From contig CAJSYZ010000003.1 of the NCBI GenBank assembly GCA_910574455.1, positions 4,711,250 to 4,775,249 of the forward strand: a stretch of 64,000 nt of DNA. Reading direction: 5' to 3'. Position 1 is the first letter of the stretch. Each line of letters opens with the position of its first letter. A program made the position numbers and the translations under genes. The notes below the pieces were generated by a model. It saw only the letters and a list, made by a program, of their open reading frames with translations, did no database searches and was not told the DNA's origin. The DNA is from Trichaptum fuscoviolaceum. Its lineage: Eukaryota > Basidiomycota > Agaricomycetes > Hymenochaetales > Trichaptaceae. Shown piece by piece: positions 11,163-21,274 of this stretch.

Positions 11163-11715
11163 TATTCTTAGGGTATGCAACTGTCTGTTTTTACCGCCAA
11201 AAGTCAAAAGGTCACGTGAAATTGCTTTATTTGGGGGGTCCTTGGATATATATGGGCAGATTTCGATATATAAGTCTATTTCTCTCACATGACAATGACA
11301 AAGACGCGTAAGTTATGTAAAGTAGTGTCTCGGGTAAACCCGAGACCGCAGCTCGCCGTCGTTCAACGCCCTTGTCTTCTTTGCATGTTGGACTCACATA
11401 TTGGTACTCCTAACGGCGACGCGCTCTCCTTCGTCGGAACGGCAAACGGTTCGCAACGGGCCGTCATGGGCTGAAGGTGTCTTGCGTGTATAATTTTACG
11501 GAAAGGGCACACCAATTAGCGACGCTCACTGTACCGCCGACCACGATGACCGACTGACGCCCCTACCGCGATTGCGCACAGTTTTGCGTGCGGTGTTCCT
11601 CTCCCAACTTGCTGCCATCGGCGTACATGGACGAAGTGTACTCACTTGTATGAAGGGCTCCTGAAGGCTGCGAGCCACATGCATACTGGTCCTCCCTGGC
11701 CGTATTGCAGGTCGC

Positions 11716-12443
11716 TTAATTGACCCGGCGCAAGGAACAAAGGCAGGTCGTTGGCGGCAGGACTGGGAATGATGGTGTCTTTGCGAATGTCACTGAAAAA
11801 TTAAGCCTCCCCAGGCTCATAGTGGAAGGTGCGCCTATTTTGCTGCATCAACAAATTGCTTCTTTACTTTGTTTTCTAACGGGATTGTTTCGGTGACTCT
11901 TGCATTCCATAATCAATAGAAGATTGCGTCCATGTTATGTCGGAGGAGACACAGTAGGATTGCACCACCATCGAACGCCACCGCTCAGATGCTGTTCGCC
12001 GCTGTCTCATTTTACTGACAACAGTCCATGCACCTTCGTCCTTATCGCCGGGAATGATGCTTCCAGGCGAGCTTCTGATTGATGGTCTTGCAACGGGCAC
12101 GTTCTTCTCATTTGCTTGGAACATACTCATTTCTATTTCCTTCAGATTCATGGGCCTTCTCCTTACTTACCTCCTGCATACTACACATGCAGCAAAGCTA
12201 GGTGCTCGTGCTGGTCTTGGCTTGAGGCTGGTTCAACATGGGTTTGCGTTGAGGACGGACAAGGATAACAAAGGCATAGGCACGAATGCCAGTGGTGAAG
12301 AGAGCATGTGGGGCGGCTGGGGAAAACAGGACACTGTACCTTCACCGACACTGATGTTTGATACAGCTGCGGCTGAAAGTTGGACAGCTACTCACAATGG
12401 GACTGTTCCCGTGACAGATGCTTCTGCAGCATCAAGAGTATAG
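11716..12443 (+). pseudogene. BSD2/NDFIP-like (DUF2370) gene relic
   Basis: Intact family members are three-pass membrane adaptors that recruit Rsp5/NEDD4 ubiquitin ligases through PPxY motifs, in Golgi and endosomes. Family landmarks appear in order but in different frames. At about 11770-11800 is NDGVFANVTEKLS, the conserved block before the PY region. At about 11970 is APPS followed by ATAQ, where intact genes have APPSYxxAQADAVPPYWETTVHAP; here the frame shifts and ends in a stop at the position of the conserved tryptophan. At about 12030 is TVHAPSS, then GELLIDGL and the membrane region FMGLLLTYLLHTTHAAKLGA, RAGLGLRLVQHGFALR, ending at the TAG at 12441. The N-terminal half is not visible. 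Alternative splicing could rescue part of it, but the loss of the PY tyrosine and the shifts favour decay. Confidence 0.65.
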
Positions 12444-12523
12444 TGTATAATACTTCTGTACTGTATGTGTGCTTTAAAATATAATGTTTTTCTTCCTCTC
12501 ACTCTTGCTTCAACTGCATTCCC

Positions 12524-12600
12524 GGGTAGCGGGCTTTGCTGTGAGTTAGCTCACAGCCACTAACTGCTTGTCTCGGATGTTCCCGCTACACCCTAGCGGG
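12524..12600. repeat. GGGTAGC hairpin element, copy 2
   Basis: It begins GGGTAGCGGGCTTTGCTGTG (12524-12543), contains the perfect hairpin GCTGTGAG / CTCACAGC (12538-12545 and 12550-12557) and closes with a second inverted pair CCCGCTA / TAGCGGG (12582-12600). The first 20 bases match those at 15679-15698 with one mismatch. It lies 80 bp 3' of the BSD2-like relic and 100 bp 5' of the CSE1 relic. Confidence 0.7.
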
Positions 12601-12703
12601 TTCTAATAGCGTACTGACTTGCACCTTTCAAAAGCAAAACCTTATTTATCATGTGACTTAAGGTCTGGACCGGTCCTCGGCAAATAGAAAAATCCGGTAG
12701 TAT

Positions 12704-15608
12704 GTGAGTCAATTCCTCTCCTCGGAACCGAATTATGTCTCGGATGTCCCCGAGGATTCCTCCCTAACCTATTCTTCGTCGCTTTTGCATTGTCAAGCAC
12801 TTCCTACACCACAACTACCGCAGACAAGCAGAACAAAAACTATCGATCTATACAATCTGGATTTCTTGCTTTCCTCGTTCAACTCATACTCAATGCCTCC
12901 CAAGACCATTCGGTGCGACTTGCAGCCAGTGTCTATCTCAAGAACACGATCAAACGGCGATGGGAGGGTGAAGACTCACCGTTGGTTGAGGCAGAGAAGA
13001 CGCAACTAAAGGGTAAGCTGGTCCCTGCAATGATCACGCTTCGAGTCCAGTGGACAAGACATCACGAGCGCAGGTTGCAGAGGCCGTGTCCATTGTTGCA
13101 AAGTACGATTTCCCCGAGCAGTGGGCAGATCTCATCGTTCAGCTCGTCTCATCACTCTTACCCGACGCTGCAAATTATCCAACAAACATATCTGTTCTCG
13201 AAACCGCTCGCTCGATCTTCGCGCCTCAACATGCTCGGACTCGCTCTACACGACGATCAACTTTGTTTCGAGCCGCTTCTCGGGCACCTTCCTCCAGAAC
13301 TTTGAGCTCACCGCCACCAATCTGCTGAATTGGTCGGGAATTAAAGCGATTGCGCAGGGTCAGTTTGTGCTTTTGTCAATCTTCTACTACTAGTATTTGA
13401 CGTGTCAGGATCTGCCGTCCACCTTTGAAGGTTTCTTGCTTGGGACCCCGAGAACATTCAACATACGCGGTGATCCCGACGATACGACACCCTCTTTCCC
13501 CACCCAAATCAAAACTTCGATCTTTGAGCTCACCGAGCTATATCTGCATCGATACCCGGAGGTCCTCACCTTCGAATACCGTACCGGCATTTGTCACGGC
13601 GCTGTGGAGACTTCTCGGTGGAGGCCAGAGATCAGGAATCGCATATGACGGACTGCTCAGCCAGGGACATACGCTTCCTCAGCACGGTCACCCGGTCAGT
13701 AAATTACGAGGCGACGTTTGTGGAGAGGGAGGTGATAAATGTTTTGATCAAAGGCGTAGTCGTTCCCAATGTCACATTACGAGGTGCGCAAACTTTTTCT
13801 TCCATACGCTTGTCTTTTAACTGAAAGTATCTCGACCCGCAGAACACGAAGCAGAGCGATTTGAGCACGATCCTCTGTAGTATGTCCGAGTCGACCTTTC
13901 TTTTGCGGCCTCCTCCTCGTCCATCGGCGGCCTGACTGCGGAGGGAACCACGCGGCGTCAAGCTGTAGCAGATGTCCTTCGTGCGCTCGTTGCCCGCCTC
14001 AGCTTTCGAGGCTGAGACGACCGAAGTCGTCGTGACGTTGATAGGTAACGGACTGGAGGAATACAACAGGAAGAAGGGAGTTGAAGAGAGCTGGAAGAGG
14101 AAGGGTGAAAGTGTGTACCTGCTCACGGCGGTGGCAACGGTTGGTGCAATATCGCAGGTGAGTGAAGCTGTTCATTCAGAAGGAATGGTGAATAACATTG
14201 GCAATCAATAGCAAGGTGTCACAAACACGAATGCTCTTGTACATGTCGTCCAGTTCTTCTCACAGCACATATACGAGGACGTACAGGCCGATGAAAACTC
14301 AGTGCATCCAATTCTTCAGGTTGACGCGATTCGCTTTTTGTATTCATTCCGAAATCAGGTGTGTATATCAAACTATCAAGCAAGACGAGCACTAATCAAC
14401 TATGCAGCTCACAAAAGAACAACTTCTCTCCGTCCTTCCACTTCTCGTTCGGCATCTGCGCTCACCGAACTACGTATGCTATACGTACGCAGCGACGACC
14501 ATTGAGCGGATATTGTTCATCAAGCGCGGTTCATCCTTACTGTGCGTAAATCGCTTGCTTACGGCGAATATCATCTGAAAGTTTCAGCAGCTTCAACCAG
14601 GAAGACATTCGGGAGCTTGCACCCGAAATCATTAACACTTTACTTTCAAAGAAGATTGAGGCGGGTGGGACGCCGGAAAAAATTGCAGAAAACGACTATC
14701 TGATAAAATGTAAGTTTACAATTGTCTCGTGACTATTCTCTCATTAATCATAACTCTAACAATCCTAGGTGTTATGCGTGTTATTCTGACCGCGCGGTCA
14801 GCGATAGCCTCAGACCATGAACGACTGCTTCACCGTCTCGTTGCTATCCTTGCCGCGATTTGCAAGAACCCAAGCAATCCGAACTCCGATCAATATATCT
14901 TCGAGAGTATATCTGCGTCAATTAGGTGAGGTATTTGAAACTGAAGAACATGCAACAGCCTCTGATTGTCGACTTATACATTGGTTTACAGTCGGCTCAT
15001 CGCGTCAAACATTGGCAACATTTGAACAGGCTCTATTTGGTCCATTCACAATCATTTTACAACAGGACATTGATCGTAAGCAACCTTCCTTTCAGACACC
15101 TACAGAAACTAATTCGTCTTTTGTGCAGAATTTATTCTGTGCATCTTCCAAATGCTCTCGCAGATGCTCGAGCTCCACAATTCTGATGTTCCTCCGGATT
15201 ACCGCTCCAACCTCCCCTTCCTCCTCCAGTCCGCTTCCTGGGCACAAAAAGGCTCATGACCATCCTCGTCCGCCTCTTGCGCCTTCCTCTCTCAAGACGC
15301 CGTGCAAATGGCGCAGACCGACCAGTTTATGGCCATCCTGGCCGTTGTGCAGCAGAAACTCATTTCCATGCGTGGGGTTTCGAGCTACTGCAGAGCGTCG
15401 TGAGGTACATACAAGTGTGATGTTGAAGCCATTAATGAAGAGTGTGGTGAGGATGCTCTTGACACGGGTGCAGACGGCCCGGACGGACGCGTACGTCTAT
15501 GACTTAGTCTACTTCTTTGCGTTCATCATGGCAATTCCTGTGGACAGTGTCAGCAGCAACTATAGAATGCCTTTCTTTCAATTATTAAATAGCTACCATA
15601 AATTTTAA
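12704..15608 (+). pseudogene. CSE1/CAS (exportin-2) gene relic
   Basis: Exportin-2 carries importin-alpha back to the cytoplasm. Diagnostic segments run in order through changing frames: SQDHSVRLAASVYLKNTIKR near 12900; SRAQVAEAVSIVAKYDFPEQ (13056) then a shift near 13230; SLYTTINFVSSRFSGTFLQN; after an intron DLPSTFEGFLLG and IKTSIFELTELYLHRYPEVL; another shift near 13575 into PAFVTALWRLLGGG; another into IRFLSTVTRSVNYEATFVER; then FEAETTEVVVTLIGNGLEEY, LLSVLPLLVRHLRSPNYVCY, IRELAPEIINTLLSKKIEAG and ARTDAYVYDLVYFFAFIMAI. The last quarter of the roughly 960-residue family length is missing. At least four frameshifts plus stops make it non-functional. Spliceosomal introns are still present, so the copy arose from DNA rather than from mRNA. 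Confidence 0.85.
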
Positions 15609-15678
15609 TCATTATTATATATATATATCATAAATAAAATTTTAATACATCCTCAATCTAATGAAATAAGCAAAACCT

Positions 15679-15708
15679 GGGTAGCGGGCTCTGCTGTGCA
15701 CCCACAGC
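15679..15708. repeat. GGGTAGC hairpin element, copy 3
   Basis: GGGTAGCGGGCTCTGCTGTG (15679-15698) repeats the start of the element at 12524 with one mismatch, and again forms a GCTGTG / CACAGC hairpin (15693-15708). It lies 71 bp past the end of the CSE1 relic, in the same orientation as copy 2. Confidence 0.7.
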
Positions 15709-16696
15709 GTTCGCAATTATAATACTAATGATACTACTACTAGTAAGTGCCAATTACAAATTTAGTTATAATTCTCACGAATTACGTAGCTTGAATTAGT
15801 GAGCCGTTGAACCTGAACTCGGCAATATCAGCCTGAGTGATGTTAGACTTTTGTCGGACCACTGCCAGATGTCCTGATTCTTGACTCTCCAACCCAGCGT
15901 TTCTATCTCGCATAATCTGCCATCTCTGCCTATATCAGCTATGAAGAGGAACAAAGTCAGTATGTCGAGGCGTAGGTGAGCGTAACTTGATGCTTCATAG
16001 ATTCATAATGATCAGCCTTACTCAAATTTACTCCACAGCGCAAACCTATCTATCAGAAAATGGCTAAGCTTTCAATAACCTTTTACAGTTTTGAAGGTAG
16101 TCACAAAATGACATCTGCGGAGGGATTGCGCGTCTCCAATGCAAGTTGCTCATGCTGCGATGATATCTCCTTTCATTCATCCATTTCCGGAACATCGTTA
16201 CTGGTTGTTATATTTGCGGGCACAAATGAGCGGGACTGAGGAGGTGTAGCGGAGAGTCTTTCCTAAAAGGCGGTACCTCCGACGGTCTGTTCCGAATCAA
16301 CAAGAGACGCAAATTATGGATTAAGCGTGTTATACTAGTCCTACCTCGTACAAACCATGATTGTCCATCAGCTGAAGGCCAACCGCTGGCCTAGACCTAC
16401 CTCCACATCTTAGCATCATTCTACACAAGTTCGACGCAGCCACTCGGACACTCCGCTATCATCAATCCACAACCGGCCCCCATTGTGCACGGCTTGTCCA
16501 TCTCTGAACATTGGAGCCGAGCACTCAGCTCGGTGGCGGATATTCTATACCTCACAAATTCCGCACAGAGTACTTGCGATCCGCCACCAACGCTATAAAA
16601 TCCCCAGATAGTATTCCCCAGTATCCTCATCAACTTATTTCTCCATTACTCGACAGTCAAAACCTACCTGACTACCTACCTACCTCACTTGTAAAA
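15709..16696. other. Intergenic region
   Basis: About 1 kb with AT-rich flanks. A minus-strand opening at about 15792-15937 (SQESGHLAVVRQKSNITQAD) reads like protein but has no partner exons that I can identify. The last 100 bp, C/T-rich with repeated CTACCT units just before 16697, is the likely promoter and leader of the next gene. Confidence 0.4.
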
Positions 16697-17356
16697 ATGG
16701 CCGAATCGAGCACAAGTACGCCTCCCTTTGCCCATGTTAATCTGTTCATAACTGACTCTGATCTCACTCCACTCTTGCAGAACTTGAGCGTGAGTGGGGA
16801 TCGATTATGCTCGAAATAATTTTCCTTTGACCTGAGTTTGTTCCAGAGGTTGCGGTGTTCTTTGAGGATCGTATCACGATCGATACAGCCTCGAACGGTA
16901 CTACTGTTTACATTCAACGCCCTAAGCCGAAGGAAGAGGGCGCGGTAGCTTCGGTCTCCGCTGCAGAACTCCCTGATGACTTCACCGTCAACACCATCTT
17001 CGCCAACAGCACACAGCTCTACCGTATCTCGTTCGGCCCGGTCGACGTATGCCATTCGTCCTCATATGTGTAAACTTTTACTAAGAAGATGTATTCTTCA
17101 GATCGTGATCAACTACGACCTCGCCAACTTGGGTGCTGAGATCCGCGTCAAGCTCAACGTACCGATCATCGGCTCGGTCCAAGTTGCGCAGGTCTCCGGC
17201 AACCTCAAGAGCGGTCTTGAGGCTGCGGTTGGCTACGGTGGACTCGCCGAGGGAAAAGTTGGCCTTCGTCTTGATGGCAACTCAGTCATCCTCTTCTGGG
17301 ACGTCACAGCATTCGGCAATGCCCTCAAGGACGATATTTCTATCTTCAACATCTAA
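16697..17356 (+). CDS. Small 160-residue protein, unrecognised
   Basis: Four exons (16697-16715, 16781-16789, 16847-17046, 17102-17356) join exactly in frame to 160 residues, MAESSTKLEQVAVFFEDRIT to DDISIFNI. Exon 2 is a 9-nt micro-exon bounded by TTGCAG and a strong GTGAGT donor; skipping it also keeps the frame. There is no signal peptide or membrane segment. The C-terminal half is rich in small beta-type stretches (IRVKLNVPIIGSVQVAQVSG, LRLDGNSVILFWDVTAF), suggesting a compact beta fold such as a cytosolic binding protein. Codons in exons 3 and 4 lean strongly to C-ending forms (GTC, CTC, AAC), more so than in neighbouring genes, which in fungi usually accompanies high expression. I do not recognise the family. 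Confidence 0.65.
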
Positions 17357-17996
17357 GCCGTTCTTGTGAGTGAGTACCCTTTATTCTCTCTAATGATTCA
17401 AAGTTGACGACAAATGGACAGCGTTGTAGCTGGGAGAGATGATGTAACATGGACTGTATTTAAGTACCACTGTATCTGACGCAAGACGATTAATTATTAG
17501 TATTTCCTGTAGAGTATATGCCAACGGGTGATCATCTATCTTCATCTTGACGAGCTTCAAATCCCTTTGTGTGTCCACCCTCTCGTTTAGAAAGAGGGCA
17601 CAGACGCTATGGAAAGAAACTGATAACAATCACTCAGCGCCTGTAGGTTTTGCTGGAGACGCACTTGTACGGGCACACACATTTTATATAAAGAACATAT
17701 AAAAGCACAGAATACGAGAACCCTTCAAAATAAAAACATGACACATAGACCCCAGGTAGACAATAACCAAGATACAGGAGCAAACAAGATGAGGAACCCC
17801 GCTGAAGATGCACTAATCCTATTATAAACGGAGACAGCTACCGTAGGTAGCAGGGCGCATTTGCACAGATCCTCCAAGAAGACTGGGTTGTCAATATATT
17901 CAGTACCGGCGTCGGGGGATAGCCACTATAGCGAGTAGACAGTGTCAACACCAGATCAAGGTGAATAAAGACAGTCGTATATACCTAGGTTTTCCC
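17357..17996. other. 3' region / intergenic
   Basis: About 640 bp. A short intron-like segment (GTGAGT at 17366 to a CAG at 17422) follows the stop codon and may be a spliced 3' UTR intron. Nothing else is seen. Confidence 0.35.
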
Positions 17997-18115
17997 TCAG
18001 GCTGCAATTTTCTCTCCCAGTGATTTACCGCCTTTTTCAATAACTTTGTCGGCGACCTTTTCAACGATTTTCACGCCGACTTCTTGTCCAATCGCGAAAG
18101 CGGGAGGTGCACAGG
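17997..18115 (-). pseudogene. C-terminal fragment of unknown GQxVGM family, copy 0
   Basis: The minus-strand sequence PPAFAIGQEVGVKIVEKVAD, continuing to GGKSLGEKIAA and a stop at 17997, matches the C-terminal end of the family described at 19254 and 21275 (a small-residue AF, then GQ, one residue, VGM). Upstream sequence of the family is absent, so this is only the last 35-40 residues of a copy, or the last exon of a strongly diverged member. The preceding residues in frame are cysteine-rich and unrelated. Confidence 0.45.
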
Positions 18116-18279
18116 AGGAAACTAAAGGTGTACAACACGAATCCCCTTCAATATAGAAATATAAATCATGACATACTGTTGGACAACAACAGAGTAACTG
18201 GAACAAATATGCAAGACGAGGGTACTCCACTGAAGTTGACACTAATACATTGAAGCCTTGTTACATAGAATGTAGCGTG

Positions 18280-18824
18280 CACCAAGACGCATGTGTGTGT
18301 ATAAATCTTGCGGCGGCGACCTACAATCTGATCTTGTGTCCATTTTCCGACCTTTTGAGTAGTATAGTTGATGTGTTGGTGGGCAGCATTCATACAGTCT
18401 CCTTGTCCGACCGCGAAAACCGGAACGTTGTTCGGGTTTGCTGGGGTAAAGTGTCCGCCACCTGTCAGTGGGTGTCCTATAACCACAACCGTCTCTTGCA
18501 ACCCGTTCTCGGCGCCACCCCAGAATTGGTGACTTGTTCCTGGTACGACCGACTGTACCTGTATAATATTGCTTATCACCAGATGGTGACCACCAGCCAT
18601 GGCTGCCGAATTGACGAGAGCTGCTGAGAAGCCAAGATAAACACCCATACCAACGACACCGACTGCACCAGCGATAGCGCAAGGGATAACTCCACCCCAG
18701 TCGATCTGTGTACATGACCACCTTCTTCCTGATCTGATGTAGTGCTCGAGTGCGTCGAGCTTGTAACAGGAGGGGGATGGGCGATGTGGATGATGAAAGA
18801 AAATTTTGAGGTCGGTGAAGGCAT
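18280..18824 (-). pseudogene. Unknown GQxVGM family, copy 1 (degenerate)
   Basis: The ATG at 18824 starts MPSPTSKF, as in copy 3, but that frame soon diverges. The conserved body lies in another frame: VIPCAIAGAVGVVGMGVYLG, NSAAMAGGHHLVISNIIQVQ, VVPGTSHQFWGGAENGLQET, VPVFAVGQGDCMNAAHQHIN, YTTQKVGKWTQDQIVGR. Compared with copy 3 it lacks the IYQKRR and ALPIPAR region, so there has been an internal deletion and at least one frameshift, and the stop after VGRR is lost. About 60% of the aligned body matches copy 3 by eye. It is probably non-functional unless spliced in a way I do not see. Confidence 0.6.
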
Positions 18825-19253
18825 TTAGGTTTTTAGGAGTCACACGATCAAACTACAATTGAGCTTACTAGTAGTACATGAATAATGCCATTTTACTACT
18901 GATAGATTACATACTGAATATCAACAAGACAAGACCCAACGTACATCATGATACAAAGAGAGTATCCGGAAAGACACAGAGCACAAAACAGACGACTGAA
19001 ATCTACATATTGGCCCCAAGCTGTTTGTGTTATGGAAAGGGTGCTCATCTCTAGCACAGAAAATCCATACAAATCCATCTACAAGAGACAATATGCCTCT
19101 CCCCATATCATAAAACATAATGGCAAAGAGATCCACAAAGGCGAAAAGGTCACAAATGCTCAGGCTATACACTGTTTTCATTAGCTATAATAGGTATCAG
19201 TGTCAGTTTCAGCTTATGAACATATGTTCATTGCGAAGCATATGCATACCTAC

Positions 19254-19787
19254 CTACTGGGCCTGATGCTTTATGAGAGCTCCCCCACATTGTCTCACCG
19301 CAAATTTAGCAGTTTTTGGGGCGATCATGCCAACCGTTTGTCCAAGATCGAAAGCTAGAGAGGCACTTGGGACAGTCTGGGAGATCGTATTTGTTGTCAC
19401 ATCGCCTGCAGCGTGCGCAATGCCAATGTCAATGCCATAACACACTGTGGTGGCAGCCCCGGTGACAATGCATGGAATGACTTTATCCTTTACGGTACGA
19501 GAGGGGAGTTTGTTGTGCCCACGTCGGATCCATTCCGCTTCCAGTAGACGCAGCTTCTGCTTCTCAACATCGAGTTTTCGCGCAGGTAAGGGAAGTGCAA
19601 ATAAACTCGCGCCTGAGGTTGCCGCAGAGAGCATAAGACCTCCGTAGATAGTAGTGCCCGCTACCACTATCGTCCTGCGTTTCTGATATATGTTGTCCCT
19701 GAGGGTACCGGTTGGGTAAGATGAGCTGCTAATCTTGCAGCGGTACGCAAATTCATCGAAGTGAAAGTATTCCTCGAAGCTAGGCAT
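19254..19787 (-). CDS. Unknown GQxVGM family, copy 2 (intact)
   Basis: A 177-residue protein with no intron, from the ATG at 19787 (chosen because it aligns with MPSP starts of copies 1 and 3; the frame is open 25 codons further) to the TAG at 19254. It begins MPSFEEYFHFDEFAYRCKIS, followed by the family block NIYQKRRTIVVAG, then a small-residue hydrophobic segment (GGLMLSAATSGASLFALPLP) and a basic helix ARKLDVEKQKLRLLEAEWIR. A second small-residue hydrophobic segment (VIPCIVTGAATTVCYGIDIG) is followed by the C-terminal motif AFDLGQTVGM. Two glycine/alanine-rich hydrophobic stretches separated by a charged helix suggest a small two-pass membrane or membrane-inserting protein. I do not recognise the family and give no function. 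Confidence 0.65.
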   Translation of the reverse strand: MPSFEEYFHFDEFAYRCKISSSSYPTGTLRDNIYQKRRTIVVAGTTIYGGLMLSAATSGASLFALPLPARKLDVEKQKLRLLEAEWIRRGHNKLPSRTVKDKVIPCIVTGAATTVCYGIDIGIAHAAGDVTTNTISQTVPSASLAFDLGQTVGMIAPKTAKFAVRQCGGALIKHQAQ

Positions 19788-21274
19788 AGCTCTGAGTTCG
19801 TGAACAGTTATAGGTAAGGAGAGCGGGGTAGAGTCAAGCAAGCAGCTGGGATTACTCTTCATTCGAAAAAAAGAAGCTTATCTTTATAGAAATCTGCCCC
19901 AGCATAGCAGCAGTCAAAGGATGGTCTAGCATCCAAGTCAATGGCAGATCCGACTTCCCGGAAAACGACATAAGAAGTCGATAGGACGGACAATGGACAG
20001 CCTCGATATTTTAGTCGCCGATCTTCGTTCCATAAGCAGCGATGTAAGGCACATAAGTAGAGTAGCTAGACCTCGACACGCTTTCAGGAACAGGTAGTAC
20101 CTACAATATTTCAATACTAGTAGTTGTTCAAATCACTGAGGCTGTGTATTCGAAGCACAGGATCTATCCCGTACATGAAATCGTCGGCCGAGAGTCGATG
20201 ATTCAATCAATAAAAGAATATGAGTACAAATCAATCCAACAACTTCACATTCCACGTACTGAATTCCGAAGTGTTGTATGTGCTCCTTTAAGGGCCTCAG
20301 ACAGAGATCGTCGGGTTACTTTGGGAAAGACGTTTTTTGGGTACCACCCTGCAATTGTCTTTGTTGTACCTCGGTGCCACACAATGGAATTGAGGGACAC
20401 TACAGCGCCAATCTGTTCCAGCATCAACGACAGAGTAGGCCTGTGCAATTTGACAGTCATCACACAGCATCTATAGAGACGATATCAGCATCAAACTATC
20501 CATGAGTAGGAGAATCGATTGGCGAAACTGACTCACAGATGGGAAAGACGACCTTCGACTCAATGTGTCAGGAGTTTATACGACTGATGCTCTCATCGCC
20601 CCACCATTCCTACTAAATAACACCGCCTACAGAAGCATCAGGCAAAAAATGTTTGACTAGTAGAAAAGAATCATATGATGTAGGGACCGGTGGTGGACGC
20701 ACATATGAGTTTTATTGGGTTTGATCATTAACTCTTTCGTTTTTTACCAGTAAGGCCGTTGCAAGCATGCAAAGAGAATCATATACCAGCGACATCTTTT
20801 CTACCAAGGCATAAGCAGATATTGCCCGCCTGTTGAAGTGCATCCTTAGAAATTTTAAGGTGGTAAGGAGAAGAGAGACTTACGATGCGCGTTCAAGTTC
20901 AACGCGGCAAGTTGAAGTGAAACTTTAACAGAATTCCCACACTTTTCCATTGATGGAATTTTGAGAGAAAAAATGGTTGTTATATATACCACCTCAATAA
21001 GGTAGAGATATAGTTTGAAGCCCCTTAGTCGTTCTCATTATACATGGAGCAGAATGTAAACGAGCTTCGGGAGACCACACATTCGCATCTATATATTCGT
21101 GACAAAGAATAATTATGTAACCGGGAGGACACGATTATAAAAAGCAGACCCTATTATGAATGGAAGGGGAGAGGGATAAAGAATTCACGTCGGAGATTCA
21201 GTAGCATTATGTAGAAGGTTCCATGTTAGTCCGACTTGTGTACATGCGGGTCACCGAACCTTCATTGAACCGTC
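19788..21274. other. Intergenic region within the unknown-family array
   Basis: About 1.5 kb, AT-rich, with no gene I can support. A minus-strand opening at 20245-20463 (VVSLNSIVWHRGTTKTIAGW) has protein-like character but no start context or partner exons. It includes the upstream region of copy 2, where TATATA-type promoter elements are not obvious. Confidence 0.4.

Noticed and set aside
11249..11350. TATATA box followed by an ATG at 11289 as the start of the BSD2-like gene
   Set aside because: The reading frame at 11289 has no resemblance to the family N-terminus and cannot be spliced to the NDGVFANV block in any way I could see.
12524..15728. Calling the CSE1 segment a complete Helitron
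   Set aside because: No Rep/helicase remains, the hairpin-to-CTAA spacing differs between copies (2 and 16 bases) and no TC start was found at a matching border; only the weaker gene-capture hypothesis is retained.
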